From assembly GCF_026262505.1 (NCBI RefSeq), contig NC_067205.1:4650001-4714000 (forward strand): a DNA stretch of 64,000 bases, given 5' to 3'. Source of the DNA: Trichomonas vaginalis G3 (lineage: Eukaryota > Parabasalia > Trichomonadida > Trichomonadidae). Position 1 is the stretch's first letter, and the number at the start of each line of letters is the position of its first letter. The position numbers and the translations under genes were made by a program. Shown one piece after another: positions 1 through 10,769 of the stretch. The notes under the pieces were generated by a model. That model had not been told where the DNA came from, searched no databases, and saw only the letters and a list, made by a program, of their open reading frames with translations.

Positions 1-1010
1 CGTGGAGCACATCAAAAGCATTCAATTTTTATTATATCTTATGAGGGTGATGTGTTATGAGCTTATAATATATATGAATAATATCTATATATATGTCCAA
101 ATATGTGATAAAAGATTGAGGCTTGTTGAGTTAGTTTTGAGGTGTGATTAAAATGCAATCAGCACATTACACATAAGCTTATATAATCTGAGTGTATTTT
201 GAATATATTGAGTAAAATATTTTATTTTGTGATGTGTATTATGAGTTTGAGCTATTTTTTGAGAAAATATAATTTATATCGAAAAAAATGTTTGTCTGTT
301 TGTACTCATTTTGTTATAGATATCTTATATTAATATATGCTTTTTATTTATATAATAAAAGTTGTGTGTTTACTATTTATTTTTTGAGATTCTATGAGAA
401 AAAAGGTGACATTTTCCCGAGGGAATTTTGATCGAGCGAATTTTGTGTGTGAGTGTGATGAGATTGAGATCACAGCTGAATATAATATATCACTATATAT
501 ACTAGTATGCTATCATATGCTATAAGTGTGTAGGCTCAATATCCACAGAGATATAAATGTGTTTTTGTGATTAAAAAAGACGATTATTGGGGGTCAAAAA
601 ACGATTATTGTGAGTTATGTGAGTGAGCTATATATATGAAGTATATGTATGAAATATAGAAAACATCATATAGTATAACATATTATATAGCGCCGTTCCG
701 GACAGCACCAAGTGGTGCTGTGGAACGTGCACAACGAAAAAGTACAAAGGAATTATTTAAGACCGATACAAATGGTCCTACCCCTACATTTTCATATATA
801 AGGATTCATTTTATATTATTTGTTTAGAGTTCTCTGGAAATTTCGCATAATATCATGAGATTCGCTCAAACTCAGATTTCGCTAATTCATATATAGGATG
901 ATTACATATGTTATATATTATCATATTACACAACTTAAATTGATATTAAAATATTATTCACTGAGTTATTATTTAAAAAACGTTATTTTTATGTGACGAA
1001 ATTTCAAACG
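1..1010 (+). repeat. Left long inverted repeat
   Basis: It matches the reverse complement of 6011-7020 almost base for base; similarity fades at about 1005-1016. It contains a GC-rich hairpin near 693-727 (arms with GACAGCACCA and TGGTGCTGT) in otherwise very AT-rich DNA. No gene is visible. Confidence 0.9.
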
Positions 1011-2139
1011 GAGAGAATCATTTAATATTGGTGTTTTTGAAGTAACTATCATTTACTTAAAATAAGCACTTATCACTAGTATATATCAACCTTGAATCAC
1101 ATTTATATCATATCTATTTGTCAAGTTATTATCTAATTTCATATATCTGTGAATGATGCGTTTTCCAAAATGCATTCCGTATTATCGCGTATTTTACATA
1201 GACTTTTTCCCGACATACGGCAAATAAATAAATCGGACTTTAACTCATTTAATCCAAAAAATGTATAGACTCACTAACTTAATATATTGAGTAGAAATGA
1301 ATCACTATGAAATTTCAAATTTTGAATTTGATATTAAATATCAAATTTAAAAAATTGTGAAAGTATAGAAAATAGCATGTTTAGTCGTATTTAAATTATG
1401 AGTAAATGGATTTCATCGTATAAAATTGGCATCATATTGTGTTTTTTATTACAAAATAAGATCTTTTTAAAATTTAATGAGATTTACACTATATATTATA
1501 TGGATACTTCGTATATACACCTAAGATAAGATTTGTTCGGTGTTATTTTAAGAATTAAGCTTAATTTTACTGTATACTTTGAAATTTCGAAATAATTTAT
1601 GGGTTATATAGTGTGTTTATTGAGTTTTTAGGATCTAATATGTATGATAACATGATACATTGTTGGATTTGTGAATATGTGAATAATGTAAAAAAAATTA
1701 ATCTAAATTCAAATGACTAATATGTAAAATGGCATATTTGATATTTTTATGTAGGGCTGTACAAAATCGAGAAAAACATTGCCGTGCGGTAATATAGGGT
1801 CAAAAAAATCGCGCCTCGGCGGCTCCGCCGCCTCGGCACTATTAAGTGCGCATTATATTTAATATGTCCTTCTTTTTTCTTTTTCTTCTTTTCCTTTCCT
1901 TCTCCTTCTCTTTTTACAACAACGTCGAAGATCTTCGAATTTGATTGTTGGAAAAGCATCTATTTCAGATAAAGGATGCCTTTCTCACAGTCAACATACG
2001 AGGGTCCTGGCTGAAACGTTCTCAAAAAGCCTGAGATGGTAATTCTCTGATCACTCATAGCTGGGCAGGTAGTCATTGCTGACAATACCTGTCTTTATGC
2101 ATGCACGCTTTCATGTATATGGGTTTACACTATCAATTC

Positions 2140-2680
2140 GCAAAGTTGTTCCGAATTCTTCCAAAATGGAAGGACCCGAAACAACTTTGCTTGTTAACGA
2201 TACAGACGCATTACTTTGCATTGATACTGTGCTGAGTTGTGTAGAAAGTTTGATTAGAGTTGTTTTGTTCTGGTATCTCTCATCTTCTGATGAGAGAAAT
2301 CAAAGCAACACAACTCTAATGAGTTTGTTTTCACTCATTTGTATGTAGGTTTTTAGTTCGATTGGAGCTGCTTCATAATGAGATCTCTCATCAATTGATG
2401 AGGGAGATCATAACAAAGCAGCTCTAATGTATATGCTCGTATTAACCGGGTTGTAATGCGTTGTAACGTCAGCTTGTAGTTCGTTTGGGGCCACTTCACA
2501 TTGAGATGAGAAGAAATGATTAAAGGACTCTGAAAGGCTTTGGCCGTTGATGTTGTAATCGCATTACTTGGAACTATCTGGATGCTAAGCTGTGTAGAAT
2601 GTTCGATTAGAGCTGTTTTGATATGATTTTTCTCATCATAAGATTGGAGGAATCATAGCAAAACAACTCTAATGGGTTTA
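2140..2680. repeat. Cluster of four imperfect ~50-75 nt hairpins
   Basis: Four inverted repeats follow one another: about 2140-2190, 2251-2324, 2361-2429 and 2609-2674. The last three begin with ATTAGAG or ATTGGAG and end with CTCTAAT and have imperfect arms of 30 or so bases with bulges, so they are related to each other. The size and imperfect pairing resemble small-RNA precursors, but transcription is unknown. The single open frame across part of this (2076-2348) is not credible as a protein. Confidence 0.6.
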
Positions 2681-3970
2681 TCATCATCTACTTGTATGTA
2701 GATGTTTGGGAAATTGTCTTGTTAATCGATTTTCGAGATGACTTTCAAATGCTATAATCAAATGACAAACAAGTCTAAGATTTCTCGACAATACATCAAA
2801 TCATGATGTTTGTAAGTGCGATGAGATTAGAGTTTTTGAAGGAATGACAAGAGAAGTAGGGAAGCTCGGCATTCGCCGAGCAAATTAAAAATTAACGTAT
2901 GGATTAAATTTTAAGAGGAATTCAATTTTAATTACGGGTTGTTCAAATATTGATTAATATAAATTTATTAATAAGAATAAACAATTTTTGTTTTTGAATT
3001 TATTCAATTTATAGCTTTACATATAGTTTCAAAATTGTACAACTATGATTATTTCAACAAAAAAATATCTTACTTTTTCACTTCACTTTCACCCTCACTT
3101 TTTCCGTAATTCAAATTTCAACATTATGTATTTTAATTCCTTATAGTATTTTTAACATAATTAATCAAATAATAATTGGAAGTTCTGAACTCACTTTTTC
3201 CGTAATTCAAAATCAAAAATATGAATAATATATCTATTTATTATATACTAATGCTATTTTCAACTAGAAGTGAGGTACGGTAATCTTACAGATTCCCGTA
3301 ACTCAATTTTACGGAAAAAGTGTCGTAAACTATTGATGTGGCGGTAAAATCACGGTAATTCACGGAAAGCTATATGCGAAAATTTGAAATTATACAAAAT
3401 CGAGCGAAACACTTTTAAATAGGTTGTTCTCGTATTTAAAATACTATTCCCAGATTTATTGTCGTCAGAATATTTCCAAATTTTTGCTGATTTACAAAAA
3501 ATGATTTACAAAGCATATTTTTTAATCTAAAAAATTCCTAAAAAAAGGAACCTGTGTGCGGAAACCTCGGTAAATTACCGCGGTTCCCGTTGGGACTGCC
3601 ATATTTTTATGATACGAAATTATCACTATTATCACAAATTATGAGAAAATCCATGAAATCAAATTCCAAAAAAAATTTGTAAATCAAAAAATGATTATAA
3701 AAATTACGATTTGATAGATAAAATAAGAATTTTAAGATTTTCTGAGTCGATAAATCTAAATAGTATTGGGTTTATATGATTTTATCCGAATGTGTTAATA
3801 GAAATATAATAATTTTTAAAAAAGATTAAATGTTATTAAGATAATAATGAAGAGTTAATATGAGTAATGAAGGTATAGCGTAATGGTAATAAGAGCAGAA
3901 GGTCTGGTAAAAGAATAAAGTAGGTTAAATTATGTAATAAAGTAGAAATGAGATATTAAAAACAAAATCC

Positions 3971-5314
3971 GAGAAAAGAGGTTAGAGTAGTATGGCTATC
4001 GTCATAGCCATACTACTCTAACCTCTTTTCTCAAAAAAACACTTTTTAAAAAAAGAATGTAATTTGAAAAACAAAATTCGAGAAAAGAGGTTAGAGTAGT
4101 ATGGCTATCGTCATAGCCATACTACTCTAACCTCTTTTCTCAAAAAACACACTTTTTAAAAAAAGAATTTAATTTGAAAAACAAAATTCGAGAAAAGAGG
4201 TTAGAGTAGTATGGCTATCGTCATAGCCATACTACTCTAACCTCTTTTCTCGAAAAACACACTTTTTTAAAAAAGAATGTAATTTGAAAAACAAAATTCG
4301 AGAAAAGAGGTTAGAGTGTTGCATGCTAAGTTCGGTCAACGATAGAAATTGAGTGGAAATTAATCGTCGAGGAAGTACGATTATGTAAATTAAAAAATGT
4401 TGTGGGATTTTTAATATTATATATTATTTTATAATAAATTTTTTTGAGTCATTTTAAGAAGCACATATAATTTTTTGAATTTAAAAATTAAAGTAGTGTC
4501 AAACGAATTTATCACTTAATTTAATACTCAGATTTCTTAAAATTAATGAAAAAAAAAAGGTTTTCTGAGAACTTTTGAGAATGGTTTTCAAATTCCATTA
4601 TTGAAAATATATAGGTATTGTATGAAATTCAAACTCTATATTTATTAAAATTCTAAATTTTTAATAAAATAACTTTTCAGAGGAATATGATTTTGAATGG
4701 TTGATTAATAAGTATAAAAATGTCTACGATTTTAAGGAGGGAATTGTTCCTTATGAGGTATACATCATAACTATATACCTCATAAGGAACAATTCCCTCT
4801 TGATAGCTGGGAAACTTTCTCTGAATAACTTATCATTTGGAGAAAGTTTCCCAGCTATCTATTAGAAACTAAAGGCTATGAGGCACTAATATATAATCAG
4901 TGCCTCATAGCCTTTAGTTTCCTATTAAAAACGAGAAAAATTGTTCGAAATGATAAACAATTTCGAACAAGTTTTCTCGTTTTAAGGAGGGAATTGTTCC
5001 TTATGAGGTATACATCATAACTATATACCTCATAAGGAACAATTCCCTCTTGATATCCTGGATATTTTTGAATATATTTTTTAATTAAAGTTCTCAAAAG
5101 TATTATCAAAAGTGATTTTTTAAAAATATCTCCAATTAATTAACTAATTAAAAGTATTATATTTTTAAAATTAAATAGTTTTTCAATTTTTTTGAAGGAA
5201 TTGAGATACTTCCCACGACAATAAAATTGAGAGGTTTACATTATGACTGATCTTAGCATGCAACAAGAGTAGTATGGCTATGACGATAGCCATACTACTC
5301 TAACCTCTTTTCTC
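3971..5314. repeat. Tandem array of near-perfect 62-nt palindromes
   Basis: Units of about 110 bp start near 3971, 4080, 4190 and 4300. Each contains a 62-nt palindrome whose ~29-bp arms begin GAGAAAAGAGG and meet at a 4-nt loop, followed by an A-rich spacer. The fourth palindrome is split by element A1 (4317-5265), and its right half resumes at 5266-5314. The arms are almost identical from unit to unit, suggesting recent amplification or conversion. Confidence 0.9.
4317..5265 (+). mobile_element. Five-hairpin non-autonomous element, copy A1
   Basis: A 949-bp element ending in inverted repeats TGTTGCATGCTAAG/CTTAGCATGCAACA with a 4-bp target duplication AGAG (4313-4316 and 5266-5269). It encodes nothing recognisable. 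Its centre carries five consecutive hairpins with ~22-26-bp stems: H1 4737-4799, H2 4802-4859, H3 4865-4921, H4 4928-4983 and H1 again at 4987-5049; the four sequences are unrelated to one another. It sits inside the fourth unit of the palindromic array. Copies A2 and A3 elsewhere in the window are nearly identical, so the family moved recently. The mobilising transposase is not in the window. Confidence 0.9.
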
Positions 5315-6010
5315 GAAAAACACAATTTTTTAAAATAATTCTTCAATTAATTTTAAACATCATTGTCTAATTCCTTAATCTATTAATATAATACCAATGT
5401 AGTATAAAACCATTCAAAGATCCATTCAATCCCCAATTTTTTTTCTAATTCAAATTATTTAAACAAAAATTTCACAAAAATTCTATAAACAATATAATTA
5501 TCAACTAAGAAAACTTGGTGCATTCTAGTATCCCCGCAATATTATGTTTTTACATTTGTTTTAAATTTTTAAGCTATAGAATTGAATATTCCGAATATTT
5601 ATATTATGATTATAATTTGAAAAGTATTTACTAAAGTATTCTATTACAAAATTAAAAATTGTTTAACATATCTCAAATCTCGATATCAAATATTAAGTGT
5701 CAAATCTTAGATTACATTATAGATATATTAGGATTAGTTTGCTTTTTCGTTTTATACGATAGCAAATTGTATATGATAAGTGTGTGAGGCTACACAATTC
5801 TTTCCGTCCCAAGCGGGGAATTGTGTAGTTTACACCGCATTTTACGGAAAATATAATGGAAAAATGATGCAGATGGAATGAGATTTTCATAAATAACTCT
5901 ATAGGTAAGTGTATTTGAAAGAGACGTGCTATGAATAATATATATAAGGAAGTATACAAACATATTCAAGTGTGTTCTTTGATATAGATGTAATATATAG
6001 GATTTTGCTC

Positions 6011-7020
6011 CGTTGAAAATTTCGTCACATAAAAATAACGTTTTTTAAATAATAACTCAGTGAATAATATTTTAATATCAATTTAAGTTGTGTAATATGA
6101 TAATATATAACATATGTAATCATCCTATATATGAATTAGCGAAATCTGAGTTTGAGCGAATCTCATGATATTATGCGAAATTTCCATAGAACTCTAAACA
6201 AATAATATAAAATGAATCCTTATATATGAAAATGTAGGGGTAGGACCATTTGTATCGGTCTTAAATAATTCCTTTGTACTTTTTCGTTGTGCACGTTCCA
6301 CAGCACCACTTGGTGCTGTCCGGAACGGCGCTATATAATATGTTATACTATATGATGTTTTCTATATTTCATACATATACTTCATATATATAGCTCACTC
6401 ACATAACTCACAATAATCGTTTTTTGACCCCCAATAATCGTCTTTTTTAATCACAAAAACACATTTATATCTCTGTGGATATTGAGCCTACACACTTATA
6501 GCATATGATAGCATACTAGTATATATAGTGATATATTATATTCAGCTGTGATCTCAATCTCATCACACTCACACACAAAATTCGCTCGATCAAAATTCCC
6601 TCGGGAAAATGTCACCTTTTTTCTCATAGAATCTCAAAAAATAAATAGTAAACACACAACTTTTATTATATAAATAAAAAGCATATATTAATATAAGATA
6701 TCTATAACAAAATGAGTACAAACAGACAAACATTTTTTTCGATATAAATTATATTTTCTCAAAAAATAGCTCAAACTCATAATACACATCACAAAATAAA
6801 ATATTTTACTCAATATATTCAAAATACACTCAGATTATATAAGCTTATGTGTAATGTGCTGATTGCATTTTAATCACACCTCAAAACTAACTCAACAAGC
6901 CTCAATCTTTTATCACATATTTGGACATATATATAGATATTATTCATATATATTATAAGCTCATAACACATCACCCTCATAAGATATAATAAAAATTGAA
7001 TGCTTTTGATGTGCTCCACG
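6011..7020 (-). repeat. Right long inverted repeat
   Basis: Reverse complement of 1-1010, nearly identical, which implies recent duplication or ongoing homogenisation. The same GC-rich hairpin is present near 6294-6328. No gene is visible. Confidence 0.9.
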
Positions 7021-7848
7021 TACGGAATTTTTTGATAGTTAATATTGAGCCTATCTTAATATACCACATATTACTAATAGTTATATATTTATCTATTATG
7101 CAAAATTAAGAATAGAGCTGATAACCATAGAATTTGTAGCATCAAGGTTTGCTCGGAAAAACGTCACTTTTTTCACCTTTGATGTGCTAATATCTCAATG
7201 AATACTCAAGAACACTCATTCTAATACACATAACATGCATCTATATAATATAACAAATAACACACATATACATTTATCAAAATTAACGAAACTTTTTTTG
7301 ATGCGAATATCTTGGAGATTCCGAAAAATCTCTCTATACTTAACTCATTCATATGCATTTGATATCAATTACACTAATAAATTTAATATCAATACGCAAA
7401 TATTCTAAAACACACAAATTTTTAGCACATCATTAATCATTTCTCAAATATCTCAATATACAATATATCTACATGCTATCCACGTATGGATATCATATGT
7501 ATATATCAATATAATGCTTTCTAACCGATTTAACACATTTGGACACATTTTTTTGATGTGACCAAAAATTTAATGCACTACTATAATACATATTGATACA
7601 ATCTGTTACTGTTATATATACCTATATAAAGAGTTATTTCATTGTAGAAAAGAATATTGAAATTTAATGTGATTTTAAAAATAATTATTTTATCAATAAC
7701 GAAATTATGGGTCAAAGTGATATATATATATGTGGGGTATATGTACTGATATATGGTATATGTCATAGGTCAATATACTTTGTATTCATAGTTGCGACCA
7801 AAGTTTCCTCTCAATTTGTAGGCTACTTTGGTTCGGACCCGCGATGTA
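7021..7848. other. Non-coding junction with weak echo of the inverted repeat
   Basis: No gene is visible between the palindromic element and the first recognisable Polinton sequence. Short strings recall 6590-7020 in the same order (CTCGG-AAAA-GTCAC, ATTTGGACA, TTTGATGTG), so it may be an old diverged duplicate of that repeat. A small inverted pair (CCAAAGT/ACTTTGG) lies near 7790-7827, close to where the fibre gene becomes recognisable. Confidence 0.4.
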
Positions 7849-9384
7849 ATGATGAAAAGAAATTTCGACTCATTATTTACAGAACCGAAAACAGAATATA
7901 GTCTTTATGATGTAATTACTGAATTAATGAAAAAGATTAATGATAATAAGAGTTCTGGCGGAAGAGTTGAATTAGAAGTGAATGATGTTAATGAGAAATT
8001 AGATAGTAAAGCAGATAAAGACTATGTTCATTATATAAGTTCAGATGAACAGATTATAACGAACTATCATGGATATTTAACACAGGATGAAGAAGTGAAT
8101 ACGGAAGATGTTAATGAAAGAAGATATAAATTCATTCGTGCTGAAGGTTATGACATAAGATGTGTTATAAATTATGATACAACAGGTAAAGCACCAGAAG
8201 CATTTGATTATAACGATGAAATTTATGCTTCATACTTCTTTATTAACGATGTATTAGTTGAACCAAGATTTACTTTGATGGTTAAGTCAAAAATAACTGT
8301 TGAAGATGCGATTAAAAGTAAAGCTGATGTAAATCATATGTACCCTGAGTTAAATCAAGAAATAGTAAACTTAAGGCGTGATTTAATAACAGAACATAAC
8401 GACATAAATTCACTTCAAACTTCATTAGACAGTAAAGCAGACAAGAACCATACATATGAATCCTTCACAACTGTTAGAGCAGACGACATAATACTGAACT
8501 TTGATTTGGGTTCAAGTGCACCTTTAGAAAATCTAAGCACTAGCGTAAAAGACACGCTTAACAGTTTAGATAGTAAATGTACGAATATCGAAGGTCATGT
8601 CAGAAACTTTGAAACATATGAACTACCAGCAATGTTAGATAAGAAAGCCGACAAAACTTATGTAGATGAAAAAACAGAATATGCTAAGAACAATGCAATA
8701 GATTATACAGAGTGGACGAGGGAATGGGTCAATGAAAATTATGCGAAGAAGTCGGAAATGAATGATGCAGTTAATGGTAAAATAAATGAAAGATTTTCGA
8801 ATATCGATTCATTAACAGTTAATGACATTCAATTACATCATCAGTTACCTGGTCAAAAAAATGTGGAATATAATAATCTCACTAATATTCTTGATGGTTT
8901 CGATGAATTTAGAACTAATGCAACAAATGCAATTGCAAGTATGAAGAATGAAATATTACAAGCTATATATCCTGTTGGTTCTTTATATACATCAATGAAT
9001 TCAACAAATCCGGCAAGTGTTTTAGGTTTTGGTACATGGCAGCAGATTGTAGATAAATTCTTATACTGTGCTAATTCATCAAATCAAACGGGTGGTTCAA
9101 AGAAAATTACTGAAGCAAATCTTCCACCACATAAGCATACAAGAACGACAAGTGATTCTGGAGACCATCAACATACTATTGATGGTAGTTTCTTAAATCA
9201 ATGGCAAAAAGATTATAACAGCGATAATGTTTATTCTCCAACAGAATATACATCAAAAGTAGTTCAGCACAAAACAACATGGAATGGTAATCATTCACAC
9301 ACTTTCACAACTAATACAATTGGTTCGGGTGCAGATTATATGTCACCATATATTACAGTTTATGCATGGGTTAGAACAGCATGA
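7849..9384 (+). CDS. Virion fibre-like protein (P1)
   Basis: The product resembles phage and large-virus tail fibres. The open frame is about 510 residues and matches the C-terminal part of the longer P2 fibre. It contains repeated spacer motifs of the type LDSKADKNHTH, as in trimeric fibre shafts, and ends in a phage-collar-like domain: YPVGSLYTSMN, then GFGTWQQI, then GGSKKI-EANLPPHKH and a closing PYITVYAWVR. His-rich HKH and HSH clusters in this last domain are typical metal-binding or trimerisation sites in such fibres. The role would be receptor binding on the virion surface. It lies just upstream of the integrase, as in P2. The first in-frame ATG at 7849 was chosen; the true N-terminal part is not present here. 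Confidence 0.75.
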   Translation: MMKRNFDSLFTEPKTEYSLYDVITELMKKINDNKSSGGRVELEVNDVNEKLDSKADKDYVHYISSDEQIITNYHGYLTQDEEVNTEDVNERRYKFIRAEGYDIRCVINYDTTGKAPEAFDYNDEIYASYFFINDVLVEPRFTLMVKSKITVEDAIKSKADVNHMYPELNQEIVNLRRDLITEHNDINSLQTSLDSKADKNHTYESFTTVRADDIILNFDLGSSAPLENLSTSVKDTLNSLDSKCTNIEGHVRNFETYELPAMLDKKADKTYVDEKTEYAKNNAIDYTEWTREWVNENYAKKSEMNDAVNGKINERFSNIDSLTVNDIQLHHQLPGQKNVEYNNLTNILDGFDEFRTNATNAIASMKNEILQAIYPVGSLYTSMNSTNPASVLGFGTWQQIVDKFLYCANSSNQTGGSKKITEANLPPHKHTRTTSDSGDHQHTIDGSFLNQWQKDYNSDNVYSPTEYTSKVVQHKTTWNGNHSHTFTTNTIGSGADYMSPYITVYAWVRTA

Positions 9385-9409
9385 AATTACTAAATTTATT
9401 TTTACATAA

Positions 9410-10486
9410 ATGAGCTTAAAAGAAGTTTTCGAATCATCGCCGTGGAGGTCATTTAAAAAATTCTATGAAGCTGCAAAGAATGCGGGATTTAATGATAGAA
9501 CAGAAATTAAGAGATTTTATGATGAAAATATAGTTCATCAGGTTAAAGTTAATCCATACGACTACTACCTTCCAATTTATTCTAAAACCCATGATGCATA
9601 TCAATTTGATACACTCGTTCAGAGTAAGAAAGGAAGAAAGCCACCATTTTTGATTTTCATTAATGTTAATACACGAAAAGCTTTTGCGTATATAATGAAA
9701 AATAAAGGAACAAAAGAAGTTTTAAGAGTTTTGCAGACGTTTGTGGCAGAACATCATCCTACTTCATTAACTTCAGAGCAGGATTCAGCATACCTCAGTA
9801 ATGAAATTACAGAATTTTTGATTAAACATAACGTTACACATTATACGACTGAAGACCATAACCATAATATTTTAGGTATCATTAATCGTTTCATTAGAAC
9901 CCTTAGAGATTTAAATAAAGAAAGAGATTTTACGGAGGAATCAATGAATAAAGTCATTAATGCTTATAATAAATCAACTCATAACAGCACAGGATTTAAA
10001 CCAAACTAAATGACTTCAAAAGAGGAGGATGAATACATAAAACAAAAAAGAATGTTAACGGAGGAAAGAAGAAGTTCATCATTACTGCCAGGAACTAAAG
10101 TTAGAATCATTCTTGAATATAAACCACATGAAAAGGTAAGAAATCAGTTAAGTGATGATTATTATATCGTTGATTCCTCACAGGGTAATGGTTATTTAAT
10201 TAAAGCAGCTGACCATTCAGTAGCGTTTTATCCACGATTTCGATTAGTTGAAAGCGAAAATGGAAGATTAGCTAAGACGGTTGATGAAGCGAAAAGAGGT
10301 ATAGTTAATAAAATTGTGAGTTCTGATGAAGACAAAGATGAATACACTGTCATTTATGAAGGAGGTGTGGATGATAAAATTCCTTCTAGAAATTTGAGAG
10401 AATCGAACCCCACACATTTATCGGAACTCGAAAAGGATTACTGGAAGGATAAAAATAAGCCAAAATTAATCAAAAATTTTTTATGA
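9410..10486 (+). pseudogene. Polinton integrase (P1), broken
   Basis: Retroviral-type (rve, RNase H-fold) integrase, which would join the element ends to host DNA. Recognisable parts are an N-terminal region starting MSLKEVF, the catalytic core with YQFDT and SEQDSAY motifs and the block HNHNILGIINRFIRTLRD, and a C-terminal chromo/SH3-like part with GTKVRIIL and YYIVDSSQGNGYLIKAAD. The whole-looking relative is at 49991-51076; by eye about three quarters of residues agree. It has about one break. A T-rich box lies just before the start. Confidence 0.85.
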
Positions 10487-10620
10487 ACTAAATATATTTT
10501 ATGTCTGAAGTTAATGAGATAATAAGGTAACGGATGAAATACAGAAATATATTATATCGTTAATGTTTTCATGAATTTTATATATTAATGTTTTCGTTTA
10601 TGTTTTCGTAAATGTTTTCA

Positions 10621-10696
10621 GTGTCACCACGTCACCATGTCACCAGGTTAATTAACTTCTTTTAAAAATGATGACAACATGACATTTAGACAACAG
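10621..10696 (+). repeat. Iteron-bearing inverted repeat, left of primase (P1)
   Basis: It contains three direct TGTCACCA-type units (GTGTCACCACGTCACCATGTCACC) followed by GGTTAATTAACTTC and TGACAACATGACATTT. The reverse complement lies at 13119-13196, so the pair brackets the primase-helicase gene. It could be a replication origin for that helicase or the end of a mobile cassette. Confidence 0.8.
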
Positions 10697-10769
10697 TCCA
10701 GGAAATTTGATGCAGCCCAAAAATAAAGTTAGTTTTAAATTTATTTTTATTTTTTTTATTCCTATATAA

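Larger units (their letters stand above)
1..7020. mobile_element. Gene-free element with ~1-kb inverted ends
   Basis: The first and last ~1010 bases are reverse complements of each other with only a few differences, pairing base i with base 7021-i. Between them lie about 5 kb of unique AT-rich DNA. No convincing coding region was found; the longest frames are under 100 codons and lack recognisable domains. The interior holds a hairpin cluster (2140-2680), a palindromic tandem array (3971-5314) and an inserted small element (4317-5265). It could be a large non-autonomous DNA transposon, a subtelomeric or amplified palindrome arm, or an assembly product, but the non-palindromic 5-kb interior argues against a simple fold-back artefact. 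The repeat may continue left of the window, so the true outer end is unknown. Confidence 0.6.

Noticed and set aside
1747-1959. Open frame of 70 codons with a Lys run
   Set aside because: It is produced by a simple pyrimidine tract read on the minus strand, with a GC-rich palindrome nearby; not a gene.
2076-2348. Open frame of 90 codons
   Set aside because: It crosses two of the hairpins and has no domain or plausible composition; it is an accident of the inverted repeats.
3971-4316. CRISPR array
   Set aside because: Repeats are regular, but each unit is a long palindrome with near-identical spacers, in a eukaryotic setting and without cas genes.
4897-5109. Open frame inside element A1
   Set aside because: It runs through hairpins H3, H4 and H1; non-coding in all three copies of the family.
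5717-5959. Minus-strand frame of 80 codons in the 5-kb interior
   Set aside because: AT-driven composition, no domain, no relative in the window.
7828-7848. Upstream start for the P1 fibre
   Set aside because: It would need a TTG start in sequence unrelated to P2; the first ATG at 7849 was used.
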